DNA of 64,000 nucleotides from Tropicimonas sp033101155 (lineage in GTDB: Bacteria; Pseudomonadota; Alphaproteobacteria; Rhodobacterales; Rhodobacteraceae): positions 62,001 through 126,000 of the forward strand of contig NZ_JAWMPX010000008.1 of NCBI RefSeq assembly GCF_033101155.1, in the 5' to 3' direction. Below the pieces are notes generated by a model, which did no database searches, had not been told where the DNA came from, and worked only from the letters and a program-made list of their open reading frames with translations. The first letter of the stretch is position 1. The number at the start of each line of letters is the position of its first letter. Shown here in pieces: positions 9,025 to 17,353 of the stretch. A program made the translations under genes and the position numbers.

Positions 9025-9701
9025 TTGGCACCGACCTGCACGTTAGGCAGGTAGCGTCCTCGGCATCACTTGCCACTGCCCTGTTGCGTTGGACGAAAAT
9101 CGAACGCCTCGCGGCAGGACGCTCATACCGAGGAGGGCGGACATTGTATTCGTCCAAGATGTTGATGCCTCTATTCGTTCAATCCGGAAACTGGTCGCTT
9201 GAGATCCTCGACATGATTTCGAAACCCGATGATCTGGCTTCTTGTCTCCATTGTGCTTGCATCTGGTCTGACACATAGAGATATCGGCCGGCCCTGTATG
9301 CGGTTCGGCCTCACTCCGGCGGCTTGCCAGAGATTTCACGGTGACGAAAACGACCGCGAGTTATTCAATTTGGGAGCGCCTCTCGTTACCCAATCGTGAA
9401 GGGCTTCGATGCTGGAGCCCAGCGTTGAATGCTTCAAGACTCTATATTTCGTATCTTTGATGAGAGAAATTAAGGTCAACTTCTTGGCTACCTGACAAGG
9501 ATCATTCAGATTTCATGATTTTAATGTATAGTTAGGACGCAGCTATGCCTTCGAAAAAGGAGCTGGGACGGTTTCTTTTTTTCGGGAGCTGTTTGATTGA
9601 CGTTTGCAAGTTGCAATCTGTCAAGAAGTAGAGCGCTGTGCGCTTCCACTTCGGCCTTTTTAGGCTTGGATGAAGGCGCACGCTGCGTGAAGGAGGAGGT
9701 C
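9025..9701. other. Gene-free stretch
   Basis: No frame with a credible start, ribosome site and protein-like composition was found on either strand. The part from about 9460 to 9560 is AT-richer than the neighbourhood and probably holds the promoter of the downstream Gly/Ser-rich protein gene. No recognisable IS ends were seen. Confidence 0.5.
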
Positions 9702-11087
9702 ATGGAAATTGCTGGAAGAGGAAAAGGCGTGGTCAAGGCGCTGCTGCTTGGCAGTGCCGCAACATTTGTTCTGGCGGTGGCGCCGATCGAACTAACCGAG
9801 TTCGACTACTCATACGCGGAGGCCGCCGGAGGACAGGGCAATGGTGGCGGAGGCGGCAGTTCTTCCGGGTCTGGAGGTGGCGGCTCCGGATCTGGCGGTA
9901 GCGGATCTGACGGCGGCGGCTCCGGGTCTGGAAGTGGCGGATCTGGCGGTGGCGGATCCGACGGTGGCGACTCCGGATCAGATGGGGACGACAGGGATAG
10001 AAACGCCCCTTCATCCGAGCGTAGAGGCCAAAATACTTCGGCCAAAAAGTCGGGCTCTTCTACCAAGGTGAGTCCAGGTGCGACTGTCGTGAAACCATCG
10101 GTGCGCGTCGCGCCCAAAACGGTTTCGAGCGGAAAAAAAACGGTAAAGCCCGTGGTTTCGGTCGCAGAGGATGACGACTCGGATCGTCCGAGCTGGGCTG
10201 GAGTTCCGGGTGGCAAGGATGGTTCCGGTGGCGGTGCGCCTGACACTTCGGGATCAACAAAGGGCGATCTCTTCGGGGATCTTTGGGTCATCCTGCGTGA
10301 TGACAACGGCGTTCCGCTGCTTTCTCCCGAGGGCTGGGTCCAACCGCTTGACGAGTTTGGGGAACTGATCGACCTCGATGACGAGGGCCACCCTGTCGAC
10401 GAGAGCCTGACGCTCGAAGTGGAAATGGGTCGTCTCAATGTTGGCCGGGCTCCGCCGCAGGTCCTCGATCGTCGTGCGGACGAGGTCATCACATTGATGG
10501 AGACGGCGACGGCTCTGGATACGGATGCCGCTGGTCGTTTGATGTTCGAAGTCGACGGGGTGTGGAAGACGATCGACTCCCCGCTGGAGAACCTTGCGAT
10601 CTATGTCGCGTTGATGACCACGGGAACCATCGACGGAATCGATGATCTGCCGGGGGCCGATTTCGACTTCATGGTCGATGGCGTGTTCACGGTCGAAGAT
10701 CTGCAGGCGTCGACGGTTTTCCTTGCTGCGGCCACGGACAAGACAGGTGAGTTCACCACCGATGAAATCGCCTATATCAACGCTTTCCTCGGAATCGAAA
10801 CGGAGACCGTCGAAAAGGTGACCTACTCGGATATCGATTATTCCGAGTTCACCTATGACCGCGAAAGCGTCTATGGCGAGGTCTATACGGATGTTCTGGT
10901 TCTCCAAGGTGGTGTCTGGGTTCCGGAGAACGTGAACGTCTTTGAAGCGGTGTTCGGCGATGAAGCCATGACCGTTGGGGGATCGCTCGATGCATATACC
11001 ACGGCCGCGGAAGATGCGCGGATGGTCGTGAACTTCGTGCACGAGTACGAAATCCCTGCCGAAGATCTCGAGAGTGTCTCGCATTGA
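9702..11087 (+). CDS. Secreted or surface protein with Gly/Ser-Asp repeat region, unknown function
   Basis: 461 residues from the ATG at 9702, which follows a strong GAAGGAGGAG site; the frame is open further upstream without one. Residues about 9-27 (GVVKALLLGSAATFVLAVAP) form a signal-like hydrophobic segment. Residues about 44-105 are almost pure Gly/Ser with Asp, a flexible linker ending in an acidic run, then a Lys/Thr/Val-rich part. The C-terminal ~250 residues are acidic and look globular, without a family I recognise. No cysteine is evident in the mature part. It stands between mobile fragments and appears to have its own promoter, so it may have been transferred. A surface or matrix role is only suggested by composition. 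Confidence 0.75.
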   Translation: MEIAGRGKGVVKALLLGSAATFVLAVAPIELTEFDYSYAEAAGGQGNGGGGGSSSGSGGGGSGSGGSGSDGGGSGSGSGGSGGGGSDGGDSGSDGDDRDRNAPSSERRGQNTSAKKSGSSTKVSPGATVVKPSVRVAPKTVSSGKKTVKPVVSVAEDDDSDRPSWAGVPGGKDGSGGGAPDTSGSTKGDLFGDLWVILRDDNGVPLLSPEGWVQPLDEFGELIDLDDEGHPVDESLTLEVEMGRLNVGRAPPQVLDRRADEVITLMETATALDTDAAGRLMFEVDGVWKTIDSPLENLAIYVALMTTGTIDGIDDLPGADFDFMVDGVFTVEDLQASTVFLAAATDKTGEFTTDEIAYINAFLGIETETVEKVTYSDIDYSEFTYDRESVYGEVYTDVLVLQGGVWVPENVNVFEAVFGDEAMTVGGSLDAYTTAAEDARMVVNFVHEYEIPAEDLESVSH

Positions 11088-11224
11088 TCACTCGGCGGAG
11101 GTAGGCCGTTTCCAGGCTTGCCTCCACCCAACCGCATGCGTGCCGGCCACATGTTTGTGACCGGTATGCTCTTTTGGGGGGAGAAAGCAGTCCGGCTTTC
11201 AACAGCGGAGGAAAAGTCGGTCTG

Positions 11225-11524
11225 CTGGACCCGAACGGTCTCGGCGTAATGGGAAAGCTCATCCATCTCTTCGCCAAGCTGTGCGGCGATGAAGCGACTG
11301 ATGGCCTCTGGAATGACCTCCCCCGACACCAACAGTCGGCCAGGATACCGGAACGCACAGAGCTGAAGGGCAAAGCCGAGGCGATTGCGTGCATGACGAC
11401 GAGTCCGAATGACTTCGATGTCATGATCTGACAGCGTGTAGTGGTGGAGAATGATGGCTTCGTCTTGCGGGAGGTCGATCAGCGCTGCGCGTTGGCGCGC
11501 GGTCAGAATAGAGCGTCTTGGCAT
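11225..11524 (-). pseudogene. Tn3-family transposase, N-terminal stub
   Basis: The minus-strand frame begins MPRRSILTARQRAALIDLP and contains RNRLGFALQLCAFRYPGRLL, typical of the first 100 residues (DUF4158 region) of Tn3-family transposases of nearly 1000 residues. Similarity ends around HYAETVR; the open frame that continues to 10883 runs antisense into the Gly/Ser protein gene and is not transposase-like. It is divergent from the resolvase gene, the usual Tn3 layout. Confidence 0.82.
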
Positions 11525-11618
11525 GTGGGATCGTCCTTGTTAGTCATTAGTCTGTTCGGGACAGATTCCGCATCAGCAAAATCAACAGCTTGCAGGCCAG
11601 AAACTCGAGGGGGTTCAA
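11525..11618. promoter_or_regulatory. Putative res site / divergent promoter region of Tn3-type element
   Basis: This 94-bp gap separates the divergently oriented transposase stub and resolvase gene, where Tn3 elements keep their res site. It contains the dyad TCTGTtcgggACAGA (11551-11565) as a possible resolvase subsite. Full subsite structure was not resolved. Confidence 0.4.
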
Positions 11619-12224
11619 TTGGGACAAAGCGCTGCGATTTACGCCAGGGTTTCCACTTCGGACCAATCCTGCGACCGCCAGGTGAAAGAACTGACCGCCT
11701 TCGCAGAAAGAGGTGGCTATGAAGTGATCGGGGTATTCAAGGAGACAGCCTCCGGAGCCTCTGCCAACCGTGCCGTCAGGAACCAAATTCTCAATCTGGC
11801 TCAAGCAAGGCAGATAGACGCCATCCTTGTCAGCGAATTGTCCCGTTGGGGGCGCTCCACCCAGGACCTGTTGGACACCTTGAATAGGTTGGCTGGCTGG
11901 AAAGTTTCGGTCGTTGCCATGAGCGGCATGACCTTTGAGTTGGATACGCCGCATGGCCCGATGATGGTGACAATGCTGGCAGGAATCGCCCAATTCGAAC
12001 GCGATCTGCTCAGCGAGCGTGTCAAATCGGGTCTCGCAGCCGCCAGGGCGCGCGGCAAGAAGCTCGGACGTCAACTCGGCCAACGCCCGAAATCCGACAA
12101 GCTCGCACCAAAGGTCATCCAAGCTGTGGCCGAGGGCCGGTCATACCGATGGATCGCACGCGATCTCGGCATTAGCAAAAACACCGTTCTCGACATCATG
12201 AAGCGGCACCGAGAAAAGCCTTAG
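11619..12224 (+). CDS. Serine recombinase (Tn3-type resolvase)
   Basis: 201 residues. The catalytic serine lies in YARVSTSDQSCDRQ (Ser about residue 12), followed by the conserved ELSRWGRS motif and the long E-helix region ending FERDLLSERVKSGLAAARARG. A C-terminal helix-turn-helix of Hin type follows (YRWIARDLGISKNTVLDIM). It resolves cointegrates by cutting at a res site. The start appears to be TTG at 11619, preceded by GAGGGGG at 5-base spacing; no ATG or GTG fits the conserved N-terminus. It sits divergent to the Tn3 transposase stub, so this is a decayed Tn3-family transposon whose resolvase remains intact. Confidence 0.88.
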   Translation: MGQSAAIYARVSTSDQSCDRQVKELTAFAERGGYEVIGVFKETASGASANRAVRNQILNLAQARQIDAILVSELSRWGRSTQDLLDTLNRLAGWKVSVVAMSGMTFELDTPHGPMMVTMLAGIAQFERDLLSERVKSGLAAARARGKKLGRQLGQRPKSDKLAPKVIQAVAEGRSYRWIARDLGISKNTVLDIMKRHREKP

Positions 12225-12894
12225 AGGGTTGATGAAAAAATCCATTCGCGATGCCCAACCGCACCGAATCCGTATCTGCGGCGGATCTCACGGCGAGAGG
12301 ATTCATTCCGCCCGTGGCAACCACGGATCAGCCCGGCATTAGCGCTTGTCGAAAAGCCATCTTCAGCAGCCTGATAGGGTGTCGTTCTGCCCCGAACCGG
12401 AACAGAGCCCAGCGAGCAAAATCCTGGGCCGGCGTCCCGTGCGAGATCTGGATCTTTCACCTTCGTCGTCGTCCGGCCCAGCCGTCGCCGAGCCAAGCCG
12501 GGCATGTCGCCGCAGAAGTTGCGCGCATTTGTCGGTTGCGTGATGCAGTCGGTTGAGTGCAGGGTGAGGGCTCAGAAAACCAAATAATTTCATTATGTTA
12601 GGCTCATGGAGCAAACTGGTTCTGGACTTGTGTGCAGATCGGATGTGACCCAGTCAAATTTCATTAAATGATCTAAATCGGATTATATGGTGGACATGTG
12701 AGGCACGATTGATACGCTTGCCTTGGGTGAGTCGCTGGGAGGGATGTTTCATGAGTGGATCAGCTGTTGAAGGCAGTGCGGCGCTACGAAATGAGAGCGG
12801 CAACCCGAACGTTTTTGGTGCCCACTCCGAAATCAATCCGTGTGGGGGAGCCCTAAATTCTGCACCCCAATCCGGTTTGTGAGACGTTTGCGCC
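12225..12894. other. Gene-free stretch with a lone IS end
   Basis: No convincing gene on either strand. Positions 12360-12373 repeat 14 bases of the right terminal repeat of the IS5-family element (8768-8781), but no transposase or partner end is nearby, so it looks like a solo IS scar. The region from about 12580 to 12700 is AT-richer and may include the promoter of the following gene. Confidence 0.5.
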
Positions 12895-14223
12895 ATGGAG
12901 GCCATCGCCTATCTCCCCAAGTGGACCGTGCATGAATGCGAAGTCATGGGTGGCGCCTATCACGTCGCAGCGACCTACGACGAGCAGCCCGAGCACTGCA
13001 CGAGCTGTGGTTGCGGCGAGCGCCTCTACCGGCACGGCACGAGGCGACAGATATACATGGATGCCCCGGTGCACCGTCGAAAAACATTCATTCAAGTGAA
13101 GCGAGGGCGTTTTAGGTGCCGACGCTGCGGTGGGACCTTTATGCAGCCGTTGCCCGACATGGACGATGCCCACAGAATGACGGTCAGATGTCGAGATTAC
13201 ATAGCCGAGCAAAGCCTCATAAGACCAAACACCCACGTCGCCGATACCATCGGCGTCGACGAGAAAGTGGTGCGCCAGGTATTTCAGAAACACAGTGGAA
13301 ATTTTGAGGCAGATCACCTTCGCGACCTACGCGCGCCCCGCATTCTCGGGATTGGTACACTACAGATTGGTCCAAGGCTCAGAGCCATTTTGACTGACGT
13401 TGAGGCCAGTGAGCCAATTGAAGTCTTGTCGAGCCGAAGTGGCAATAGCCTGGGTCAATTCTTGCGCCAGCTGCCCGGGCGGGAAAAGACAGAATTTGTC
13501 ATCATCGAGATGTTTAAGCCGCACCGCGACGCCGTAAATGTCGCGATGCCGCAGGCTGCCGTCGTTGTCGACAAGGGCCACGCCATTAGATTCGTCGACG
13601 ACCTTGTTGCGACCGGCAAAAGCTGTCGCGCGGAGCTTTCGAACAACAACAGCACTTTCAATGTAGAGGTTGCGCTTGATATTGCAGAAGCTTTCAAGGG
13701 TATCTGGAAACTTCGCACTGCCAAGACGGCGAAGGACGCGCTTGGCGACTGGCGAGGAAGTGTTCCCGAAGATTTGTATCGTCTGTTTCAACCGGCGATT
13801 TCAGCGACGAAGAAGCTTGAAGTTGAGATTCTGAATTATTTCGAGTTCAGGCGCCTTGCGCATGCTTCAAAGGAGACTTGGAAGCAAACCGCGAGATTTA
13901 AAACCTACATCAATACCGGACTTTCTTTCGATACCATCCGTCAGAAAGCGCTAATCGACAAAAAGCGTGGACGCAAGCCAGAGGTGGCTGTGCGCCGTAA
14001 ATCTCAAAAATTAGGTATGATGGAGCAATGCGAATGCTGTGAAAGGCTTTTTGATCAGCGGATCGTTTCGACTCATCACATCGTTCCGTTGAGCGAAGGC
14101 GGCGGCGAGGAAGCCGATAACAGGCTAAGACTATGTCCCAACTGCCATAGACTCGAAGCGGAAAAGTGGTTCGGCGGCAACGGATATCTCAAGAAAAGTT
14201 CTGAGAGGGCAGTAGCGAAATAA
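12895..14223 (+). CDS. ISL3-type transposase-like protein with C-terminal HNH nuclease domain
   Basis: 442 residues. The N-terminal part has the zinc-binding pairs CTSCGCG (about 36) and CRRCGG (about 77), then an HTH-like region, as in ISL3 transposases. The middle aligns by eye to the ISL3 DDE fold, but the usual first catalytic Asp (GIDE) is replaced by GIGTLQ and the Asp of the next motif reads VIIEMFKPHRDAV. VVVDKGHAIR keeps its Asp. The last ~70 residues are not ISL3: CECCERLF, THHIVPLSEGG and LCPNCHRLE form a zinc-coordinated HNH (McrA-like) module. I infer a non-transposing, repurposed DNA-binding protein with nuclease capacity. It ends 65 bases before the three-recombinase operon on the same strand. 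No ISL3 terminal repeats were seen. No good ribosome site precedes the ATG. Confidence 0.75.
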   Translation: MEAIAYLPKWTVHECEVMGGAYHVAATYDEQPEHCTSCGCGERLYRHGTRRQIYMDAPVHRRKTFIQVKRGRFRCRRCGGTFMQPLPDMDDAHRMTVRCRDYIAEQSLIRPNTHVADTIGVDEKVVRQVFQKHSGNFEADHLRDLRAPRILGIGTLQIGPRLRAILTDVEASEPIEVLSSRSGNSLGQFLRQLPGREKTEFVIIEMFKPHRDAVNVAMPQAAVVVDKGHAIRFVDDLVATGKSCRAELSNNNSTFNVEVALDIAEAFKGIWKLRTAKTAKDALGDWRGSVPEDLYRLFQPAISATKKLEVEILNYFEFRRLAHASKETWKQTARFKTYINTGLSFDTIRQKALIDKKRGRKPEVAVRRKSQKLGMMEQCECCERLFDQRIVSTHHIVPLSEGGGEEADNRLRLCPNCHRLEAEKWFGGNGYLKKSSERAVAK

Positions 14224-14288
14224 TTGGAGATTATTACCTCAGTTAAATTGGCCGCCATTTCTGTCCGGTCAGCAGAGGAGTCCGAAGA

Positions 14289-15761
14289 ATGCATCCAATC
14301 AATCAAGTGGTGCGTAGGCGCCGCACTTCGCCGCCCCAGCTCAAAGGGGAGACGGCTTTCGCCATCTATCGTTCCGACAACTCTCCTGCAATCTTCCCCT
14401 GGATGTGGACGGTCTCTGAGGCTCGGAGTCGTCGCTATACACCGGATGGAATCGCGACGATGTTGACCCACATCAAGGTGCTTGAGTTGTGGGCAATCCA
14501 TAGAAAGATCGATCTCTACCCCGTGATGATCTTGGGTGAATGCTTGTCTCTGGCGGAAATAAGGGACTTCGAACCTTTTCTCTCCTACCGTTTGGTCGAT
14601 CTTCGCGAGGTATGCGAGATGCTGCCATGCGGCAAGGAAGCGTTTCTTGAGCGGTGTCTGAAAGAGCGGGCCGTAGAAAATGGCACTATTGTTCAGAGGA
14701 AAGTCACCATTCTGGCGTACCTCTCCTGGCTTGGGGAGTTTGGCAACAGGCTCATTAAGTTGAGGCGAACCGGGAACTCGGAACTCACCCAATTATCTTC
14801 CGCTGAGATTGACGAAATTATTGTTCGGCGATCAAGACTGTTGGAACCCTCAGTGCCGCTTGGGGGGAGACGCGGTAGATCGAGGACCGTTCCTGGTAGC
14901 TACGCGCATCTCTTTTCAAAAAGCCGTGTGCCCCAAAAGAAGAGCAACATTAAAGCCGGCATCAAGACAGACGATGTGCATCGCTTCTTCCGCTGGTTGG
15001 TAGCCTGCGATCCCACCGAACTCGGCAAAGATCCATGGGTCGCGCGTCGCAATTATGTGATCCTCAACGTTCTTGTCGAACTTGGAGCAAGAGCCGGTGA
15101 GCTTCTTCAGATGAAGGTGGAGGATTATAAGTCCCAGTATGCGAGATTGGACGTGGTTCGTCGCCACAACGATCCAGATTGTCCGCGCCTGCGCGAGCCG
15201 GTTGGAAAGACCCTCGACCGTCCTGTCAAGCTCAGCGACTTCCTTGTCGAACTGGTCCATGACTGGCTCGACCACCGAGAGGACATCGATGCTGAAACCC
15301 CGAAAGAACTTCGAAATCCGTTTCTTTTTCCGAGCCTTAACCGAAACCCGGGATACCGCGGCAAACCGCTGACCAAGTCCGGGCTGGACTATATTTTGAG
15401 GAAGGCAGCAAACGCTGCTGGCATTGAGAAGATGACCGCGCACCCGTTGCGCCACCGACAAGTGCAGGAAAAGGTAAAGCTCTTGAAGGAGCGTGGCGCT
15501 TCACACGAAGAACGCCGTAAGGCCCTCGTCTTTCTGTTTGGTTGGTCTGACAATAGCGAGATGATCCAAAGGTATCTTGGTAGCGCTTCGGAACTCGGGG
15601 CAGTCAAGTCCATGCGGACGATTTGGGCGGAGCGCGAGGTGATCTCAGACAAACTCGACGAACTATTCATTTCGACGCAAGACGCGGACCGGCCCGAGCA
15701 TGTCGAACTCCTCGAGAAAAAGTTGAAGCTACTTGACGCGCAGGCGAAGGCAAGACGATGA
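14289..15761 (+). CDS. Tyrosine recombinase, first of trio (GinA-like)
   Basis: 490 residues, preceded by GAGGAG at 8-base spacing. The C-terminal catalytic domain shows the integrase residues: Arg in LGARAGELLQMK (about 265), HPLRHRQ (His-x-x-Arg, about 385), a Trp in the usual His position in LFGWSDNSEMIQRYLG, and the nucleophile Tyr at the end of that motif (about 428). Its N-terminal extension is longer than in XerC/D. It overlaps the next gene by ATGA. Gene order and sizes (recombinase, recombinase, larger recombinase, small basic protein) match the ginABCD operon that defines GInt islands, where all four are needed for integration and excision. Assignment rests on architecture, not on a database comparison. 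RIT and Tn554-type modules are the alternatives. Confidence 0.82.
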   Translation: MHPINQVVRRRRTSPPQLKGETAFAIYRSDNSPAIFPWMWTVSEARSRRYTPDGIATMLTHIKVLELWAIHRKIDLYPVMILGECLSLAEIRDFEPFLSYRLVDLREVCEMLPCGKEAFLERCLKERAVENGTIVQRKVTILAYLSWLGEFGNRLIKLRRTGNSELTQLSSAEIDEIIVRRSRLLEPSVPLGGRRGRSRTVPGSYAHLFSKSRVPQKKSNIKAGIKTDDVHRFFRWLVACDPTELGKDPWVARRNYVILNVLVELGARAGELLQMKVEDYKSQYARLDVVRRHNDPDCPRLREPVGKTLDRPVKLSDFLVELVHDWLDHREDIDAETPKELRNPFLFPSLNRNPGYRGKPLTKSGLDYILRKAANAAGIEKMTAHPLRHRQVQEKVKLLKERGASHEERRKALVFLFGWSDNSEMIQRYLGSASELGAVKSMRTIWAEREVISDKLDELFISTQDADRPEHVELLEKKLKLLDAQAKARR

Positions 15762-17353
15762 ACCGGCAGTCGGGAAGCGCCAAGAACACACCAGTCCTCC
15801 GACCGCTCAGTATCCGTCGGGCCGCCAATGGCGAGACCTTCGACATCGCGAGCGACTCTTGGCCGCTGACGACGACCGGCAAGAATGCCAGGTTCGATTT
15901 TTCATGGTGCAATGACGCACTAACACCCAACATGAAGGCGTACCTAAAAGAAGCCGTTGCGCTTCGGTTGCAGCGTTGCTCTGTCGGGACTGAGACAGGC
16001 AACCTAAGTGCAATAAGGCGTCTGCTCGAGTGGATAAGCGCCAAACACCGAAGACCCATCAATATGGTTATGCAAGCTGATGTGTCCCAATACCGGCTCA
16101 GCTTTCCTTGCTCGACAGACTGCAACATCAAATACGTTGTCGAGGCATGGCAAGAGTTGGAACAGCCGGGTTTCGAACTTGGCGCGCAGTTTGTGCTGGA
16201 GGAGATCCCGCAGGTTAAGGCTGACCAATTGCACATTCTAACGCTCGACCCCAACAAGGGGCCGCACCTCGAGGACGAGCTCGCAATGGTCGATCTGGTG
16301 CTTCAGGCCGAATATGACAAGAAAGACGAGGGAATATCCGCCGCCCAATACGTCTTGGTGCAGATTTTTCGGCTCTACGGACAGCGCCCGTCCATGGTCT
16401 CAAACCTGAAACTCGGGGACGTCCGCACGCCACGTCATCACAATGAGGATACCTCCATTCGATTTCCGCTCTTGAAACAACCAAAGGGTGAAGCCCTACG
16501 GTACGGGCCAAGGCGGCCGGCACCCATGCTATTCACCCATGCGCTGGAAGAGTACCTCGACGAACTCAACATGGGAGCTTCGGCCACAGAGTGGGATCTG
16601 GATTCCCCATTATTTCCCGCGAAAACAGATTCTTTCTCAATATCAAAGAAAAAGGGAGACCGGGTCAAGGCACTGAACTCCGAAGGGCAGAGGGCAGACG
16701 GCTTTCACGGTCACGCAACAAGGAATACCCTGTCAGACCGTTACAAGGCCATTCTGACGAGTCTAAAGATTGTCAGTCCGCGCACTGGAAAGCCCATGGT
16801 GTTTAACCCGGCCAGGGATCGGCATACCATTGCGACGATCATGGCGATGCGCGGGTGTTCGGCCGAAGAGATCGCCGCATGGCTTCACCATTCGGACGTT
16901 CACAGCTGTCAAGCGTATATCGAGTTGGCGTGGCAGCATCATCAGCTGATGTCAAGTTTCCTGGACGGAAAATTCGTCCATGAGGCAGGGTTGTTCCTCG
17001 GTGACGTCATCGAGGGCGATCCAGAAAGCTATCCCTCGCATGCGGTTATATCGGCGTCAGAGATCGATACCGCACCGAACATCGGCGCATGCGCGGATGG
17101 CGGTTGTGAGGCTCTGGAGGTGCTTGCAGCGCCATATGCATGCTTCCTCTGCAGGAACTTTCATCTTTCGATAAATGCCGATCTCGGCCCGTTAGTTTCC
17201 TTGCTTGTTGAGCGAAAGAAAGAAGCTAACCGCTGGGGCGACGACGAATACGGTCGTACTTTGAACCGTCACATCGCAGCCGTTCTCGCCGCCGAAAGGA
17301 GGCAGCGAGAGTGGGAATCAGCCAGGAAGACGCCCCGTGAGACATCCCTTTGA
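15758..17353 (+). CDS. Tyrosine recombinase, second of trio (GinB-like)
   Basis: 531 residues, start overlapping the previous stop. The catalytic signature includes Arg in LYGQRPSMVSNLKL (about 208), ARDRHTIATIMA (second Arg box, about 353), LHHSDVHS and the presumed nucleophile in CQAYIEL (about 386). After the catalytic domain comes a ~130-residue tail with paired cysteines (ACADGGCEAL, ACFLCRNF), probably a zinc-binding module, which is common in this class of large recombinases and absent from phage integrases. It probably acts in a heteromeric complex with the products of the two neighbouring recombinase genes. Confidence 0.82.
   Translation: MNRQSGSAKNTPVLRPLSIRRAANGETFDIASDSWPLTTTGKNARFDFSWCNDALTPNMKAYLKEAVALRLQRCSVGTETGNLSAIRRLLEWISAKHRRPINMVMQADVSQYRLSFPCSTDCNIKYVVEAWQELEQPGFELGAQFVLEEIPQVKADQLHILTLDPNKGPHLEDELAMVDLVLQAEYDKKDEGISAAQYVLVQIFRLYGQRPSMVSNLKLGDVRTPRHHNEDTSIRFPLLKQPKGEALRYGPRRPAPMLFTHALEEYLDELNMGASATEWDLDSPLFPAKTDSFSISKKKGDRVKALNSEGQRADGFHGHATRNTLSDRYKAILTSLKIVSPRTGKPMVFNPARDRHTIATIMAMRGCSAEEIAAWLHHSDVHSCQAYIELAWQHHQLMSSFLDGKFVHEAGLFLGDVIEGDPESYPSHAVISASEIDTAPNIGACADGGCEALEVLAAPYACFLCRNFHLSINADLGPLVSLLVERKKEANRWGDDEYGRTLNRHIAAVLAAERRQREWESARKTPRETSL

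Noticed and set aside
9834..9993. Gly/Ser coding repeats considered as a CRISPR-like or tandem DNA array
   Set aside because: Repeat units are irregular in length and follow codon periodicity of one protein, with no spacer structure.
9733..10492. Minus-strand frames rich in Pro and Arg opposite the Gly/Ser protein
   Set aside because: They arise from complementing GGN/TCN repeat codons and have no start signals.
12363..12905. Short minus-strand open frames between resolvase and ISL3-HNH gene
   Set aside because: No ribosome sites, no protein-like pattern and mutual overlap; kept as gene-free sequence.
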